From positions 31,046-95,045 of the forward strand of contig NZ_JAIOSW010000149.1 of NCBI RefSeq assembly GCF_021107415.1: a stretch of DNA of 64,000 nt, written 5' to 3'. Both the position numbers and the translations under genes were made by a program. Shown piece by piece: positions 34,419 through 43,571 of this stretch (its first letter is position 1; every line of letters starts with the position of its first letter). A model generated the notes under the pieces. That model did not search any database and had not been told where the DNA came from. It saw nothing but the letters and a program-made list of their open reading frames with translations. This DNA is from Desulfobacula sp. (lineage in GTDB: Bacteria > Desulfobacterota > Desulfobacteria > Desulfobacterales > Desulfobacteraceae).

Positions 34419-35341
34419 TCTCCGTTACCCTTTTTTTGAATATACTGATTTTCTGCACAACTTTTGGAACAAGCTTGTATTTATTAACTTTTATTGATGC
34501 CTGGTATCTGAAAAAGGGAGTGGTTAAAAAATTGACTAAAACCGGCAACAGCGAATATTTTCATGACAGGCCAGACTCCGGGTTATTATTTAATACTGTA
34601 AAATTTCTAGGAAAGTTTGCAACCCCCAAAGAACAAAGTGATATCCTGACTATAAACCAAAAATTAATCCATGCAGGATTCCGTCATCCTGATGCCGGAA
34701 TATTTTTTTTTGGATTTAAAATCGGCCTTGGCCTGCTGTTTTTCTTTCCTTGTCTGCTGTATATTCTTCTTTTGGGGACCATTTGTGTTCAGCAAATTCT
34801 GATCCTGTTTATACCGTTTTCCATGGGATATTTTATTCCTGATTTAGTCTTGAAAAAAAAAATCAACTCAAGACAGATTAGTATATTCAAGGAACTGCCG
34901 GACACCCTTGATCTCTTAATGATCTGCCTTCAGGCAGGTCTTGGTTTTGATTTTGCATTATACCGGGTGTGCAGGGAACTTACGAATATTGCACCTGTTT
35001 TGTCCAGGGAGTTCGGGCTCTATTTTCTTGAGGTCAAGGGCGGAATTCTCCGCATAACAGCTCTTGAGAATCTTGGGGACAGAAATCCCTCAAAGTCTTT
35101 AAAAAGTGTGGTGACGGTACTTTTGCAGTCCTCTAAAACCGGTACAGACATGATCCGGGCTTTGGAAATCCATACTGATTCCTTGAGAACCCTGCGGCAG
35201 CAGGCAGCAGAAGAACAGGGCGCCAAGCTGTCTACAAAACTTACTCTGCCTCTGGTGGTTTTTATTCTACCGGCTTTGATGCTCATCATTTTAGGTCCTG
35301 TGATTATTAATTTTATCAACCTTGTTAAGGATGGTTTTTAA
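34415..35341 (+). CDS. tadC: Tad inner-membrane protein TadC
   Basis: 308 residues, overlapping tadB by four bases. N-terminal helices, then a GspF-type cytoplasmic domain (LPDTLDLLMICLQAGLGFDFALYRV, SRNPSKSLKSVVTVLLQSSKTGT-like, LRQQAAEEQGAKLSTKLTLPLV) and a last helix. Partner of TadB in the inner-membrane platform of the pilus. Intact. Confidence 0.9.
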   Translation: MISVTLFLNILIFCTTFGTSLYLLTFIDAWYLKKGVVKKLTKTGNSEYFHDRPDSGLLFNTVKFLGKFATPKEQSDILTINQKLIHAGFRHPDAGIFFFGFKIGLGLLFFFPCLLYILLLGTICVQQILILFIPFSMGYFIPDLVLKKKINSRQISIFKELPDTLDLLMICLQAGLGFDFALYRVCRELTNIAPVLSREFGLYFLEVKGGILRITALENLGDRNPSKSLKSVVTVLLQSSKTGTDMIRALEIHTDSLRTLRQQAAEEQGAKLSTKLTLPLVVFILPALMLIILGPVIINFINLVKDGF

Positions 35342-36214
35342 ATGAAGTCTGCCAAAATAATAATAATTCCATTAATGGTTATGGTTATGCTGTTTCCCAG
35401 CTGTATAGTTCTTAAAAAAACAGCAAAAAACTCCCAAAATCAAGCAATCCCTGCCAAGTCCGGGCAGGATATCTGGGAAACAAAAGATTTAAAGCCCAAT
35501 CATCTGGCCCTGGCAGAAAGTCTGATCAAAGAAGGGTTTTATGATGTGGCACTTGTTCAATTAAAAATTACCATGGACAGTAAAAACGCCAGGGTTTATG
35601 ATCTTGCAGGTGTCTGTGCCAGGGAAACAGAAAATTTCAAGGAAAGCAAAAACTATTTTAAAAAAGCCCTGACAATTAATGGTAAAAATGCCTCTGTTCA
35701 CAACAATCTCGGTATGCTCCATGCCATGACAAAAAAAAATGACGAGGCTCAAAAAGCCTTTGAACAGGCAGTCAAACTTGATCCGGGAAGAGCGGATTTT
35801 TTGAATAACCTCGGATATCTGCAACTGTCTGAAAAACTATATACCAAAGCAGAAAAAAATTTTAAAAAAAGCCTGGCTTTAAACCCTTCCGACAAGACTG
35901 CTGTTAACAATCTTGCCATCTGTCTGGGCATGCAGAAAAAAGATGACCAGACAATGAAACTATTGCTGGAGCATCATGGTATATCTGATGCATGGCATAA
36001 CATGGCCTGCATATATGCCATGCGCAATGAACCCAAAAAAGCAAAAAAAATGATGGATCTTACCGGAACCCGCAAAAATGACCAGACGTCAGCCTTTGAT
36101 ATCCAGACTATCAAACCCGGGGATCCAGAAAATAATAATTCTGCCACTGGCATGCCCGGTGATATTGCCGATTCTATTTATACAAAAAAATATTACCCTG
36201 TAATGAAACAATGA
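35342..36214 (+). CDS. tadD: TadD-like TPR lipoprotein
   Basis: 290 residues. A signal peptide ends in a lipobox (MLFPSC, Cys near residue 20). Several tetratricopeptide repeats follow (ALVQLKITMDSKNARVYDLAG, NNLGMLHAMTKKNDEAQKAF, NNLGYLQLSEKLYTKAEKNF). TadD lipoproteins help the secretin reach the outer membrane. The C-terminal 60 residues are disordered. It starts directly after tadC. Confidence 0.85.
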   Translation: MKSAKIIIIPLMVMVMLFPSCIVLKKTAKNSQNQAIPAKSGQDIWETKDLKPNHLALAESLIKEGFYDVALVQLKITMDSKNARVYDLAGVCARETENFKESKNYFKKALTINGKNASVHNNLGMLHAMTKKNDEAQKAFEQAVKLDPGRADFLNNLGYLQLSEKLYTKAEKNFKKSLALNPSDKTAVNNLAICLGMQKKDDQTMKLLLEHHGISDAWHNMACIYAMRNEPKKAKKMMDLTGTRKNDQTSAFDIQTIKPGDPENNNSATGMPGDIADSIYTKKYYPVMKQ

Positions 36215-36230
36215 TTAAAGACTGATAACA

Positions 36231-37688
36231 ATGAAGGCTGATATCTTGTTTTGTTTGCAGCACAGAGAATCATTACTGAAATCAGAACAGGGCAGTTTTG
36301 TTATTTTGTTTGCCCTGACCATGATGTTTCTGCTCACTTTGTTTGCCTATACTCTGGATACAGGATTTTTCATAAAGGAAAAGAACCGGTACCAGTCCTG
36401 TGCAGAAGCTGCTGCCCTGACTGCTGTTGATAATATATGCTTTGTCAGTGATGAAAATGAATTAAAAAATATTGTAATGAATATTGTCCGGGGCAGTAAT
36501 CTTTCCATTCCCGAAGAATCCATATCCGTAGAAACAGGATTTTATGATACTTTTGAAGAATATGAATCTTTTACCGAATATAAGGATTTTGTTAAAGAAA
36601 CTTCAGATAACTTTCCCGAAGAGGAAACCTTTAATGCCGTACTTGTCACCATTGGCGATGAGGTAAAAAGCCTGACAGGCTTCCACAGGACAACAAAAAT
36701 AAAAGGTGCCGCAGTGGCGTATCTCCCACGGGTCAGTATTGTCTCGGGTAAAAATATTAAATTTGATGGGGGAATGAAAATTTCCATAAACAACGGCAAT
36801 ATGTATGCGGAACGTAAAATGTATCTTAGGGGCCCTTTGATCGCCGATACTGTAAAAACTGCCACAGGCAGGGGAAACGGGATCTATCTTTATGAGCCAT
36901 ATGTCAATTTTTCAGGTGGCATTAGTTACAGATCCAGTGGCAGAAAAGCCTCGGATTTTCTGCCTGAAATCAAGGTAATCAAAAACCATATCATACCTTT
37001 GGAAACATTTATTAAAAAGATGAAAAAAAAAGCAGACCGGAACTATGCCGAGACTAAAGTCAACAATGAATTATATGCTGTTGATGAAGTGACAAAACGC
37101 TGTTATTTTGATTTTACCAAACAGCATGATGATCATGAAATTATCTATATTGATATCCCCGGGTATACGGCTTACCTGACCCCTTTCCCATGTATTGCCG
37201 GCAGTAACAACCCCCCATTGCCCGGCTTCACCTGTGTTAAATGCAGCCCGACCGACGATTGGGCAAGTTGCGACACCAGACAGCCCTTTGGCAGCAGCAT
37301 GAAAAATATGACCATCGTGGCCATATGTGATGTGATTATTCCTATATATCGAAATATTAATCACAAAGATTTCCCCATGGGAGGGACAGGATTTGAACAT
37401 CTCAACATTGTTTCAAAAGGAGGAATAACTTTTAGCTCAGGGTTTAATTCCATGAACGGGATCAATTTTTTTTGTGATTCATTTAAAATTGAATTTATGC
37501 ATGATAAAGGATTTATTCCTCCTGATACAAATCATATAAGAGTGCTTGCTGAAGGCAAAAATATCACTTTTGCAAAGAATGATTCCAATACCGGCAAACA
37601 ATATGATTTTGATTTAAAGTTTGGCCCGCCCTGCCCGCCTGTTGTTCCATCTGCCCTGGGTTTTCTTGAACCCGGCAGTTCAGAGTAA
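36231..37688 (+). CDS. tadG: TadG-like pilus protein
   Basis: 485 residues. The N-terminal segment (SEQGSFVILFALTMMFLLTLFAYTLDTGFFI) is the TadE/TadG-type hydrophobic helix, followed by a Cys/Ala-rich stretch CAEAAALTAVD. The large remainder is extracytoplasmic with paired cysteines (CVKCSPTDDWASC) and no von Willebrand domain that I can see. It is the last gene of the plus-strand Tad operon. Minor pilin or assembly role. Confidence 0.75.
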   Translation: MKADILFCLQHRESLLKSEQGSFVILFALTMMFLLTLFAYTLDTGFFIKEKNRYQSCAEAAALTAVDNICFVSDENELKNIVMNIVRGSNLSIPEESISVETGFYDTFEEYESFTEYKDFVKETSDNFPEEETFNAVLVTIGDEVKSLTGFHRTTKIKGAAVAYLPRVSIVSGKNIKFDGGMKISINNGNMYAERKMYLRGPLIADTVKTATGRGNGIYLYEPYVNFSGGISYRSSGRKASDFLPEIKVIKNHIIPLETFIKKMKKKADRNYAETKVNNELYAVDEVTKRCYFDFTKQHDDHEIIYIDIPGYTAYLTPFPCIAGSNNPPLPGFTCVKCSPTDDWASCDTRQPFGSSMKNMTIVAICDVIIPIYRNINHKDFPMGGTGFEHLNIVSKGGITFSSGFNSMNGINFFCDSFKIEFMHDKGFIPPDTNHIRVLAEGKNITFAKNDSNTGKQYDFDLKFGPPCPPVVPSALGFLEPGSSE

Positions 37689-37712
37689 AAACACCTCATC
37701 CTTGTCTTTGGT

Positions 37713-38750
37713 TCATTGAATATCCAGGTGTACCGGTACGGAAATAGTCCTTTGTCCGGGGCTGTCTAAAGATAATTCAAGCATGGCCTGACAAGGGCCT
37801 TTTTCAAAATTTTTTACATCAGCGCTGATTTCTATTCTTGTTATGCCCATGTCTTTAAGATAAATAATTTTTGCAGCAAACCTTTTTGGATCAATATCAA
37901 TGGATGTGATCTTGGGCGCTTTTTTGTTTGAAGACTTTAAATTTACAGACCGTACCGGGTTCGGGGTTTTTGTGGCCATGTACAATATTTTTTTTAATTT
38001 CCCAAAATCGATTTTTAAGGGAATCACCATAAGGGAATCATGGATTCTTGAATAGACCGGAATAGTGATCAATGGTCTGTATTTAATGTCGGTGGTCAAA
38101 AAAATTCTGCCCCGGCTGGTCTCAGCTTTTTGAGCTTTGTTTTTAATATGCACCAGCCATGAATTATTTTTTTTCTTTTCAATGGAAAACCCCACCTGAT
38201 CAGACAATTGGCTTTTTTTGAATTTTAAGGAAAAGGGCTTATTATCCGGTGCACAAATTGTAACGGTCTGTTTAAGCTCTCTACCGGCCAACCCATTAAA
38301 AAAAATCCTGTCAGGTTGTACTTTGACAGCTTTTAACACTTTGGCTGTAATATCAAGGATAATCTCGGGCTGCAAGGGATCATTAGAAAATATCCTGATT
38401 GTCTTTACTTGACTACCTGCCTCTCCTGCCGTGTTAAAGGCCACCCGCAGATATGAGTTTCTGTCCGGTTCAACAATTTTGTCATATTTGACTTTGGTAC
38501 ACCCGCAGTCAGTCGTAACTTTGGTGATATGCAAAGGCGCATCACCACGATTTTGCAATAAAAAGGTGTGACGAATCAAAAATCCTTCCACCACGGTTCC
38601 TGCGTTAATATTTGGTTCTTCAATAACAAGGAGAGGGGATTTTTTAATAAATTTTGTTTTTGCCGTAACAGTATTGCCTGACAGAATCACGACAAATACA
38701 ACAAAAAAGCAGATGCAGGATAAAAAAGATTTAATCAATCTGTTCATCAT
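37713..38750 (-). CDS. Exported DUF1573 domain protein
   Basis: About 345 residues from the ATG at 38750 (AAGGTG upstream). After a signal peptide (about 1-30) comes a DUF1573/Ig-like domain with HTFLLQNRGDAPLHITKVTTDCGCT, where the paired cysteines in DCGCT are diagnostic. Two more beta-sandwich segments follow. DUF1573 proteins are secreted and often linked to surface assemblies. It is the last gene of a minus-strand group after the cohesin-like gene, with a terminator between them, so expression may be by read-through. Confidence 0.78.
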   Translation of the reverse strand: MMNRLIKSFLSCICFFVVFVVILSGNTVTAKTKFIKKSPLLVIEEPNINAGTVVEGFLIRHTFLLQNRGDAPLHITKVTTDCGCTKVKYDKIVEPDRNSYLRVAFNTAGEAGSQVKTIRIFSNDPLQPEIILDITAKVLKAVKVQPDRIFFNGLAGRELKQTVTICAPDNKPFSLKFKKSQLSDQVGFSIEKKKNNSWLVHIKNKAQKAETSRGRIFLTTDIKYRPLITIPVYSRIHDSLMVIPLKIDFGKLKKILYMATKTPNPVRSVNLKSSNKKAPKITSIDIDPKRFAAKIIYLKDMGITRIEISADVKNFEKGPCQAMLELSLDSPGQRTISVPVHLDIQ

Positions 38751-38780
38751 GGTCAAAACACCTTGCACGAAAAGGGAAAA

Positions 38781-38805
38781 AGCACCGGGATGCTGCCCCG
38801 GTGCT
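38781..38805 (-). terminator. Terminator after the cohesin-like gene
   Basis: AGCACCGGG and CCCGGTGCT form a 9-bp stem with a seven-base loop, followed on the minus strand by TTTTTCCCTTTT. Confidence 0.75.
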
Positions 38806-38831
38806 CTTTGTTAAATTATGGGTTATGAAAA

Positions 38832-39422
38832 TTATGCTTTTTTTCTTCTAAAGTACAACAGGCCCATAAGCCCTGACCCTAGTAGCCATACAGCCGAAGG
38901 GACAGGAACGGCACCGATGTCAGTAAAATGTGGCAATGCTTTTGTGTTGTCAGCTCCCCAGTCAATACCATTTACCCCAAAACCAAACATACTATCAGTA
39001 TAATCAAAATTAAAATCTGTTACTCCATCCTTGACTGAATTTGTAACGTCAAACGTGAAAGTTCCTAGCAAATAATTAGCAGGAGCCAAAACAGAAGACG
39101 AAAAAGATGCAGCGTTAAAACCATCTAACGTTCCATTTTCCTGATCTGCGGAAAAAGGTCCTAAAAATTGAGAGTACAATCCTTCTGTCGGAGTATTGGT
39201 CGAGCTGACATAGGATAGTTCATCTTTGTCAAACTTAAATTCAAAAGCATATGCTTCTATTGTAATTTCTTCATCCGTTAAAAAATTGAGATCAAAAACT
39301 GCCTGGGCATCTCCTAAAGCGTAATCTGTAGTAATATTAAATGACCAGGTTGCCATGGCGCTTCCTGTATAAACGACAGTTACCAGAAGGATTATTATTA
39401 AATATAAAATTTTATTTTTCAT
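38832..39422 (-). CDS. Cohesin-like PEP-CTERM surface protein
   Basis: 196 residues. A signal peptide (1-25) precedes a single beta-sandwich domain (about 30-165) resembling cohesin/carbohydrate-binding folds: TIEAYAFEFKFDKDELSYV, GFNAASFSSSVLAPANYLLGTFTFDV. The C-terminus VPVPSAVWLLGSGLMGLLYF plus RRKKA is a PEP-CTERM-type sorting signal, recognised by an exosortase. The gene directly upstream (15 bases) encodes a dockerin-tailed protein, so it could be the surface receptor for it. The cohesin call rests on pattern, not search. Confidence 0.65.
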   Translation of the reverse strand: MKNKILYLIIILLVTVVYTGSAMATWSFNITTDYALGDAQAVFDLNFLTDEEITIEAYAFEFKFDKDELSYVSSTNTPTEGLYSQFLGPFSADQENGTLDGFNAASFSSSVLAPANYLLGTFTFDVTNSVKDGVTDFNFDYTDSMFGFGVNGIDWGADNTKALPHFTDIGAVPVPSAVWLLGSGLMGLLYFRRKKA

Positions 39423-39436
39423 TATTTCATGTTTCC

Positions 39437-40900
39437 TTAATTATAATAGGGTGCTTCTTTCCCATATTGAGTTCTAAACATAAGAAAATCAGAGTAATTA
39501 ACAATGCCATCACTATTCATGTCTGCATTGCTATCATTCGTTCCATATTTGCCTCTAAATTCAAGGAAATCAGAGTAATTGACAACATCATCATTATTAA
39601 AATCACCATCAATGAGATTTCCGTATCCGTCCCCGTCAGAGTCTACATTAGCTGTTTCATAGGTGTTGGGAGTATGATCATCAACATCTGCGACGAAATC
39701 GCCATCACCATCCCGGGACTCATTGACTTTATATGTGGTCAGCCTTGGTACAACACCAGGTTGCCACCAGTCATTATTACCTCCTATTACGCAGTTTGCA
39801 CCGCCCGGTGGTGTGGCAGGATTCCAGTTGACAGACAGAGCACTGCCATTTGCCATCACACCCGTGGCAGTATCATTGCGGCAGACATCCGGGCCAAATT
39901 CCCTGTACTGGGAACCATTGGTCTCATTAACTTCATAGAGATCAATCTCCGGGTTGTTAACAGAGGCCAGGGCATTGGTCATGACCTTGTGATTGATCAG
40001 GGCTGCATAACCGCTTTCAAGATTGACTGGCCCGGGGTTTACAAAGACCCCGCCCCCTACATGGAGGCTGCCTTCCTCGTCAAATCCAAGATGAGCAGCA
40101 CTTAAAACCTGGTGTGCAAATTTCAGACCCTCAGGGCCGTTATATGCCAGCGGATTTGCAACCGGACCGTTTCCTGTCCACCAGTCACCTGCCGGCCATA
40201 TTTTAAGTTCTCCTGTGTTGGTTCCAGCCCCGATGCCAAAGACCAGATTATTGTTTTCGTCTACGGCAATACCTGAGGATGCCCCTGGAATTGAGCCGCA
40301 GACGCCTTGTGTTATATTTGTCTCATTTGTGATATTAAGGGTAACAACTCCACTGACGGCACTCTGGCCGGGAATAACCCACTGTCCGCCGTTGATGACA
40401 ATATGATCTTCGCCCACCCAGGCAGCATCATAGTGGTTTTCAGCAAAGTCCAGAACCTCTTCGGAATCACTCAGGTCCACAGGCTCTTCGGGTGTGCCTG
40501 CATCAAGCAGGGATGCATTAAACACAAGGATACTCTGGCCCCAGCCAAGCCCCAGTGCAACCGTGTTACCTGAAGGCGAGATCCTGATAAATGCAGGATC
40601 CATGGTATAGTCAACCTTGGCAATTTTTATCCAGGTGCTTGAACCCTCAGCAGACTGGATATAAACATTCTTTCCGGTGGCAGCAAGCATTCTGCCTTCA
40701 TTGGGACCATCCCTGAAATAGTCAAGTGCTGTAAACCAGCTGTCAATGACCGGCTGGACATCACACTCGGTTACATCACCTGCATCCTGATTTCCGTACA
40801 GAAAAAAATCATCTGCAGCAAAGGCAGGGCCTTTTAAAAACAATAGCATAAGAACAATTGCACCATAAAACAGCCATTGTCTTTTTATGAAATTTTTCAT
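39437..40900 (-). CDS. Exported beta-propeller-like protein with C-terminal dockerin-type repeats
   Basis: About 487 residues from the ATG at 40900 (AAGGAGG nine bases upstream). The signal peptide ends near FAADDF. The bulk (about 30-410) is a repeat-rich beta structure (RISPSGNTVALGLGWGQSIL, GIAVDENNNLVFGIGAG). After an Asp-rich linker (SRDGDGDFVADVDD) come two calcium-type dockerin repeats: DFNNDDVVNYSDFLEFRGKYG and DMNSDGIVNYSDFLMFRTQYG. Dockerins bind cohesins, and a cohesin-like protein is the next gene. It has no PEP-CTERM tail of its own. Confidence 0.78.
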   Translation of the reverse strand: MKNFIKRQWLFYGAIVLMLLFLKGPAFAADDFFLYGNQDAGDVTECDVQPVIDSWFTALDYFRDGPNEGRMLAATGKNVYIQSAEGSSTWIKIAKVDYTMDPAFIRISPSGNTVALGLGWGQSILVFNASLLDAGTPEEPVDLSDSEEVLDFAENHYDAAWVGEDHIVINGGQWVIPGQSAVSGVVTLNITNETNITQGVCGSIPGASSGIAVDENNNLVFGIGAGTNTGELKIWPAGDWWTGNGPVANPLAYNGPEGLKFAHQVLSAAHLGFDEEGSLHVGGGVFVNPGPVNLESGYAALINHKVMTNALASVNNPEIDLYEVNETNGSQYREFGPDVCRNDTATGVMANGSALSVNWNPATPPGGANCVIGGNNDWWQPGVVPRLTTYKVNESRDGDGDFVADVDDHTPNTYETANVDSDGDGYGNLIDGDFNNDDVVNYSDFLEFRGKYGTNDSNADMNSDGIVNYSDFLMFRTQYGKEAPYYN

Positions 40901-40983
40901 AAACATCTTCCTCCTTATATTCGTACTTACATAAAAGTATTGATTTATGAGAAATAAATAGTTTCCCCTTCACTACCCAAAAA

Positions 40984-41661
40984 CTATCGGGTTACAATCC
41001 CGCCGTCCGGGCTGTACACTATGCTTGCCCAGGGCTGGCCGCCTACCCAGTTTATAACCTTAACATCCTTATCATATTCGTTGACATATTGGCGGTAAAG
41101 GTCTGCTGTCTGTGCCATCACCTCCTTCATCTCTCTTGCGTTTTCAGGTTTGATACGAATCCATATTTCATTTGAACCGGGCCCAAAGGCCTTTTGTTCT
41201 GCTGCCTGACTGCCTGATTCTTCAAAATCTGATCCTATTGATTCCGGTTTGTGAATCCGGACAGTGTACACGGGAAAGGTCTCAAGTGCCTCATCCCTGA
41301 ATACCTGAGCAGTTAAGTAAACAGCCTCTTCATCTACATCAGCCGGGTTTTCTGCCATATCCTCCAAAGGTTCTGCCGGCAGGATTTCATCGTTATTGAC
41401 TACCTGGTCACGATTTTTTGGAACTGACTCTGCCAAAGGAGGCAGTACAGGCAGTTGTTCGGAAGACAAAGCCGGATCAAATGTTTTGTTTTTATCCATT
41501 AAAGATTTTGTCAATGGTTCAGGCATTGCAGTTGCGGCATGTGATATAAGGGCTGTTTGAGAAGACGGGATACTTTGTATATCATCCCAAGGGAATAAAT
41601 AAAAGACTGCTGCAAGTGCAATGCCTGTTATAGAACAAATAATATATATTTTGTTTTTCAT
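40984..41661 (-). CDS. Membrane-anchored or exported protein of unknown function
   Basis: 225 residues. An N-terminal helix (about 4-22) is followed by a long low-complexity Pro/Glu-rich linker (LPVLPPLAESVPKNRDQVV) and a small C-terminal folded domain (EIWIRIKPENAREMKEVMAQ, VKVINWVGGQPWASIVYSPDG). No family recognised. First gene of the second minus-strand surface operon, carrying the tandem 21-bp site upstream, then the dockerin and cohesin-like genes. May be an assembly or anchoring factor. Confidence 0.65.
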   Translation of the reverse strand: MKNKIYIICSITGIALAAVFYLFPWDDIQSIPSSQTALISHAATAMPEPLTKSLMDKNKTFDPALSSEQLPVLPPLAESVPKNRDQVVNNDEILPAEPLEDMAENPADVDEEAVYLTAQVFRDEALETFPVYTVRIHKPESIGSDFEESGSQAAEQKAFGPGSNEIWIRIKPENAREMKEVMAQTADLYRQYVNEYDKDVKVINWVGGQPWASIVYSPDGGIVTR

Positions 41662-41772
41662 ATCATATATTTTATTTTCTTAGAGTAGTGAGGAACGAAT
41701 TGCCGGTTCAGCTTCCCTCACACCTCATTCCTTTATTAATATGCAAATTTATATAGCATCTAAATAATAATT

Positions 41773-41811
41773 GCTTTTAATTATTTGCTATAAGTTTGTA
41801 TTTTTTTGCGC
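41773..41811 (-). promoter_or_regulatory. Tandem direct-repeat operator, 21-bp period, upstream of the dockerin operon
   Basis: On the minus strand GCGCAAAAAAATACAAAC (from 41811) and AGCAAATAATTAAAAGC (from 41789) keep the same register and 21-bp offset as the Tad site. The first copy matches the first Tad copy at nearly every base. The second is more degenerate. TATATAAAT follows 16 bases on as a -10 candidate. Confidence 0.55.
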
Positions 41812-41908
41812 TTTTTAATTTTCATTGCCGATATTCCGGACTTAACCATTATGTCCTTGTAACGGGTACTCTACACCTGATACCGATAATACCTGTCAGC
41901 CTGATTTA

Positions 41909-41942
41909 TTGAAAAAGAGCTAAGCGGTTATCCGTTCCGCTA
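41909..41942 (-). terminator. Terminator overlapping the stop of the last PEP-CTERM gene
   Basis: AGCGG and CCGCT pair around a nine-base loop, followed on the minus strand by TAGCTCTTTTTC. Ends the larger PEP-CTERM operon. Confidence 0.55.
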
Positions 41943-42797
41943 AACCGCATTTTTTCTCCTGATACCGATCAGACCCAGCAGCCCCGAACCTAAAAGCCAT
42001 ACCGCACCGGGGATGGGAACCGGGTTAAGACCAATGTCATAACCTTTCCATTCCCCACCACTATTCATCCAAAGTAAATCATCGGTGTAAGAAAACGAAA
42101 AAGAAGGTATTCCATGACCAGGAATACCCGTACATTCACCTACCATGTTGCCTGTAAAATCGAATGCTTGTACCGTATCACCTTTTTGTATCAGTATATA
42201 GTCATCCGCAAGTGCAAGAGTAATTCCATCAGGCCACCCATCACTCCTCAACGTAGTGTCTAAAGTAAACTCATCCACGTAATTGCCGCTAGGCCAATCA
42301 AGTACGAAAATATTTAAAAAATTACGGGCATAAAGGGTATCACCTTGCAACTGAAAAGTGGCCGCAACAGGAAAAGGGATTTTAAAACCCACCGTTCCTA
42401 TTGTCGGCATTTCCACCAGATTCGACTTGTTCACTTGATGAATTAATGTGGGAGACCAATTCGAGACGTCTCCCAAAACAAAAAGGTCGTCACCGTGTTG
42501 AACAATAGAAGCCATACCACTATACATATAGTTCGGATACATCGGGTACGCCTTTGTGACATAGTTTCCATCTGCGTCGTACTGAACTATCGGATCATCT
42601 TCAGTTCCCCAAATAGCAAAATAAGACTCTCCATCAAATACGATGCCTCGGGCTGTACCTTGTGCTCCAACGGCCTCGAAACTTTTTGTTAGTATGGCGT
42701 TGTCCAACAAGACACCCGAGGCATGGGAATTTGATGTTATCAACAGACACAAAAACAACACCAGGCCAAGTATCGTAGAATTAATGACATTTTTCAT
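41940..42797 (-). CDS. PEP-CTERM protein with beta-propeller-like body
   Basis: 285 residues. A signal peptide (about 1-26) precedes repeated beta segments (GIVFDGESYFAIWG, IVQHGDDLFVLGD, LALADDYILIQKGDTVQAFDF), which suggest a small propeller. The C-terminal sorting signal VPIPGAVWLLGSGLLGLIGI plus RRK closes it. An 85-base gap separates it from the next upstream PEP-CTERM gene, and it has its own ribosome site (GAGGAAT), so it may be transcribed with or apart from the riboswitch-led operon. Confidence 0.8.
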   Translation of the reverse strand: MKNVINSTILGLVLFLCLLITSNSHASGVLLDNAILTKSFEAVGAQGTARGIVFDGESYFAIWGTEDDPIVQYDADGNYVTKAYPMYPNYMYSGMASIVQHGDDLFVLGDVSNWSPTLIHQVNKSNLVEMPTIGTVGFKIPFPVAATFQLQGDTLYARNFLNIFVLDWPSGNYVDEFTLDTTLRSDGWPDGITLALADDYILIQKGDTVQAFDFTGNMVGECTGIPGHGIPSFSFSYTDDLLWMNSGGEWKGYDIGLNPVPIPGAVWLLGSGLLGLIGIRRKNAV

Positions 42798-42882
42798 TAT
42801 TTATTCCTCTTTTTTTTTATAAAATATTTATATTTTGTTCAAAATTTTTTAATTAGACAACCGGCATGCAGCTATATACCTT

Positions 42883-43569
42883 TCAGGCTCCAGGCTTTCT
42901 TCTCAGTCCTGCAAGACCCATAAGTCCGCTGCCAAGCAGCCAGACAGCTCCGGGTATCGGGACAGGTGCTGCTGCCACAGGTTCGCCTGGAAGGCCGCCG
43001 AAACTCCAGCCGTCCACAAGGCCGTTAGTGAGCACATGAGACGACAGTCCAAGGGGGGCAAAATGCCACGAATCTCCAATAGTATCATTAAAATCTTCAT
43101 CCCACCAATAGCTCCAGTTGCCGGTATACCAGCCTTCGCGGTAATGATCGTCCGGGTCGGTGGCATAGCCGGTTTCGGTTAGATACCCTTCTTCGCCGGA
43201 AATAAAGGAACCTCCGTCACCATCAAGGTCATACCCTAAGCCGAATACGGCATATCCCAGGCCGCCATAGTAAGTTAAATTTGCAAAGAGGCGCATATCG
43301 TCGCCATACGGGGTGTATCCATCGCCTGTGCCGGCAATCGCCATGATCATATCTTCGCCGGTTGCCGTTCCGTCCCAGCGGTAACCCCATGCAAGGGATT
43401 GCGGGTCTTTGCCGTCATTCCAATCGATAACCATAGCCGCCTGGTTGCTGCCTGATCCGACCCAATACTCAATATCATCAAATGTAAAGGCGGCTCCGGC
43501 AGTTCCAACCATCACGAACATTACAAAAACGGCTGCAAACACAACACTTTTCATTTTCAATCTTTCCAT
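42883..43569 (-). CDS. PEP-CTERM protein with VGSGSN-type domain
   Basis: About 228 residues from the ATG at 43569, whose AAGGAGG lies in the last codons of the upstream gene. The domain is compact and Trp/Gly/Asp-rich (DDIEYWVGSGSNQAAMVIDW, LAWGYRWDGTATGEDMI). It ends with VPIPGAVWLLGSGLMGLAGL plus RRK. Domains of this type are known from surface proteins of several phyla, with unproven function. Coupled translation with the gene at 43572. Confidence 0.8.
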   Translation of the reverse strand: MERLKMKSVVFAAVFVMFVMVGTAGAAFTFDDIEYWVGSGSNQAAMVIDWNDGKDPQSLAWGYRWDGTATGEDMIMAIAGTGDGYTPYGDDMRLFANLTYYGGLGYAVFGLGYDLDGDGGSFISGEEGYLTETGYATDPDDHYREGWYTGNWSYWWDEDFNDTIGDSWHFAPLGLSSHVLTNGLVDGWSFGGLPGEPVAAAPVPIPGAVWLLGSGLMGLAGLRRKPGA

Positions 43570-43571
43570 TT

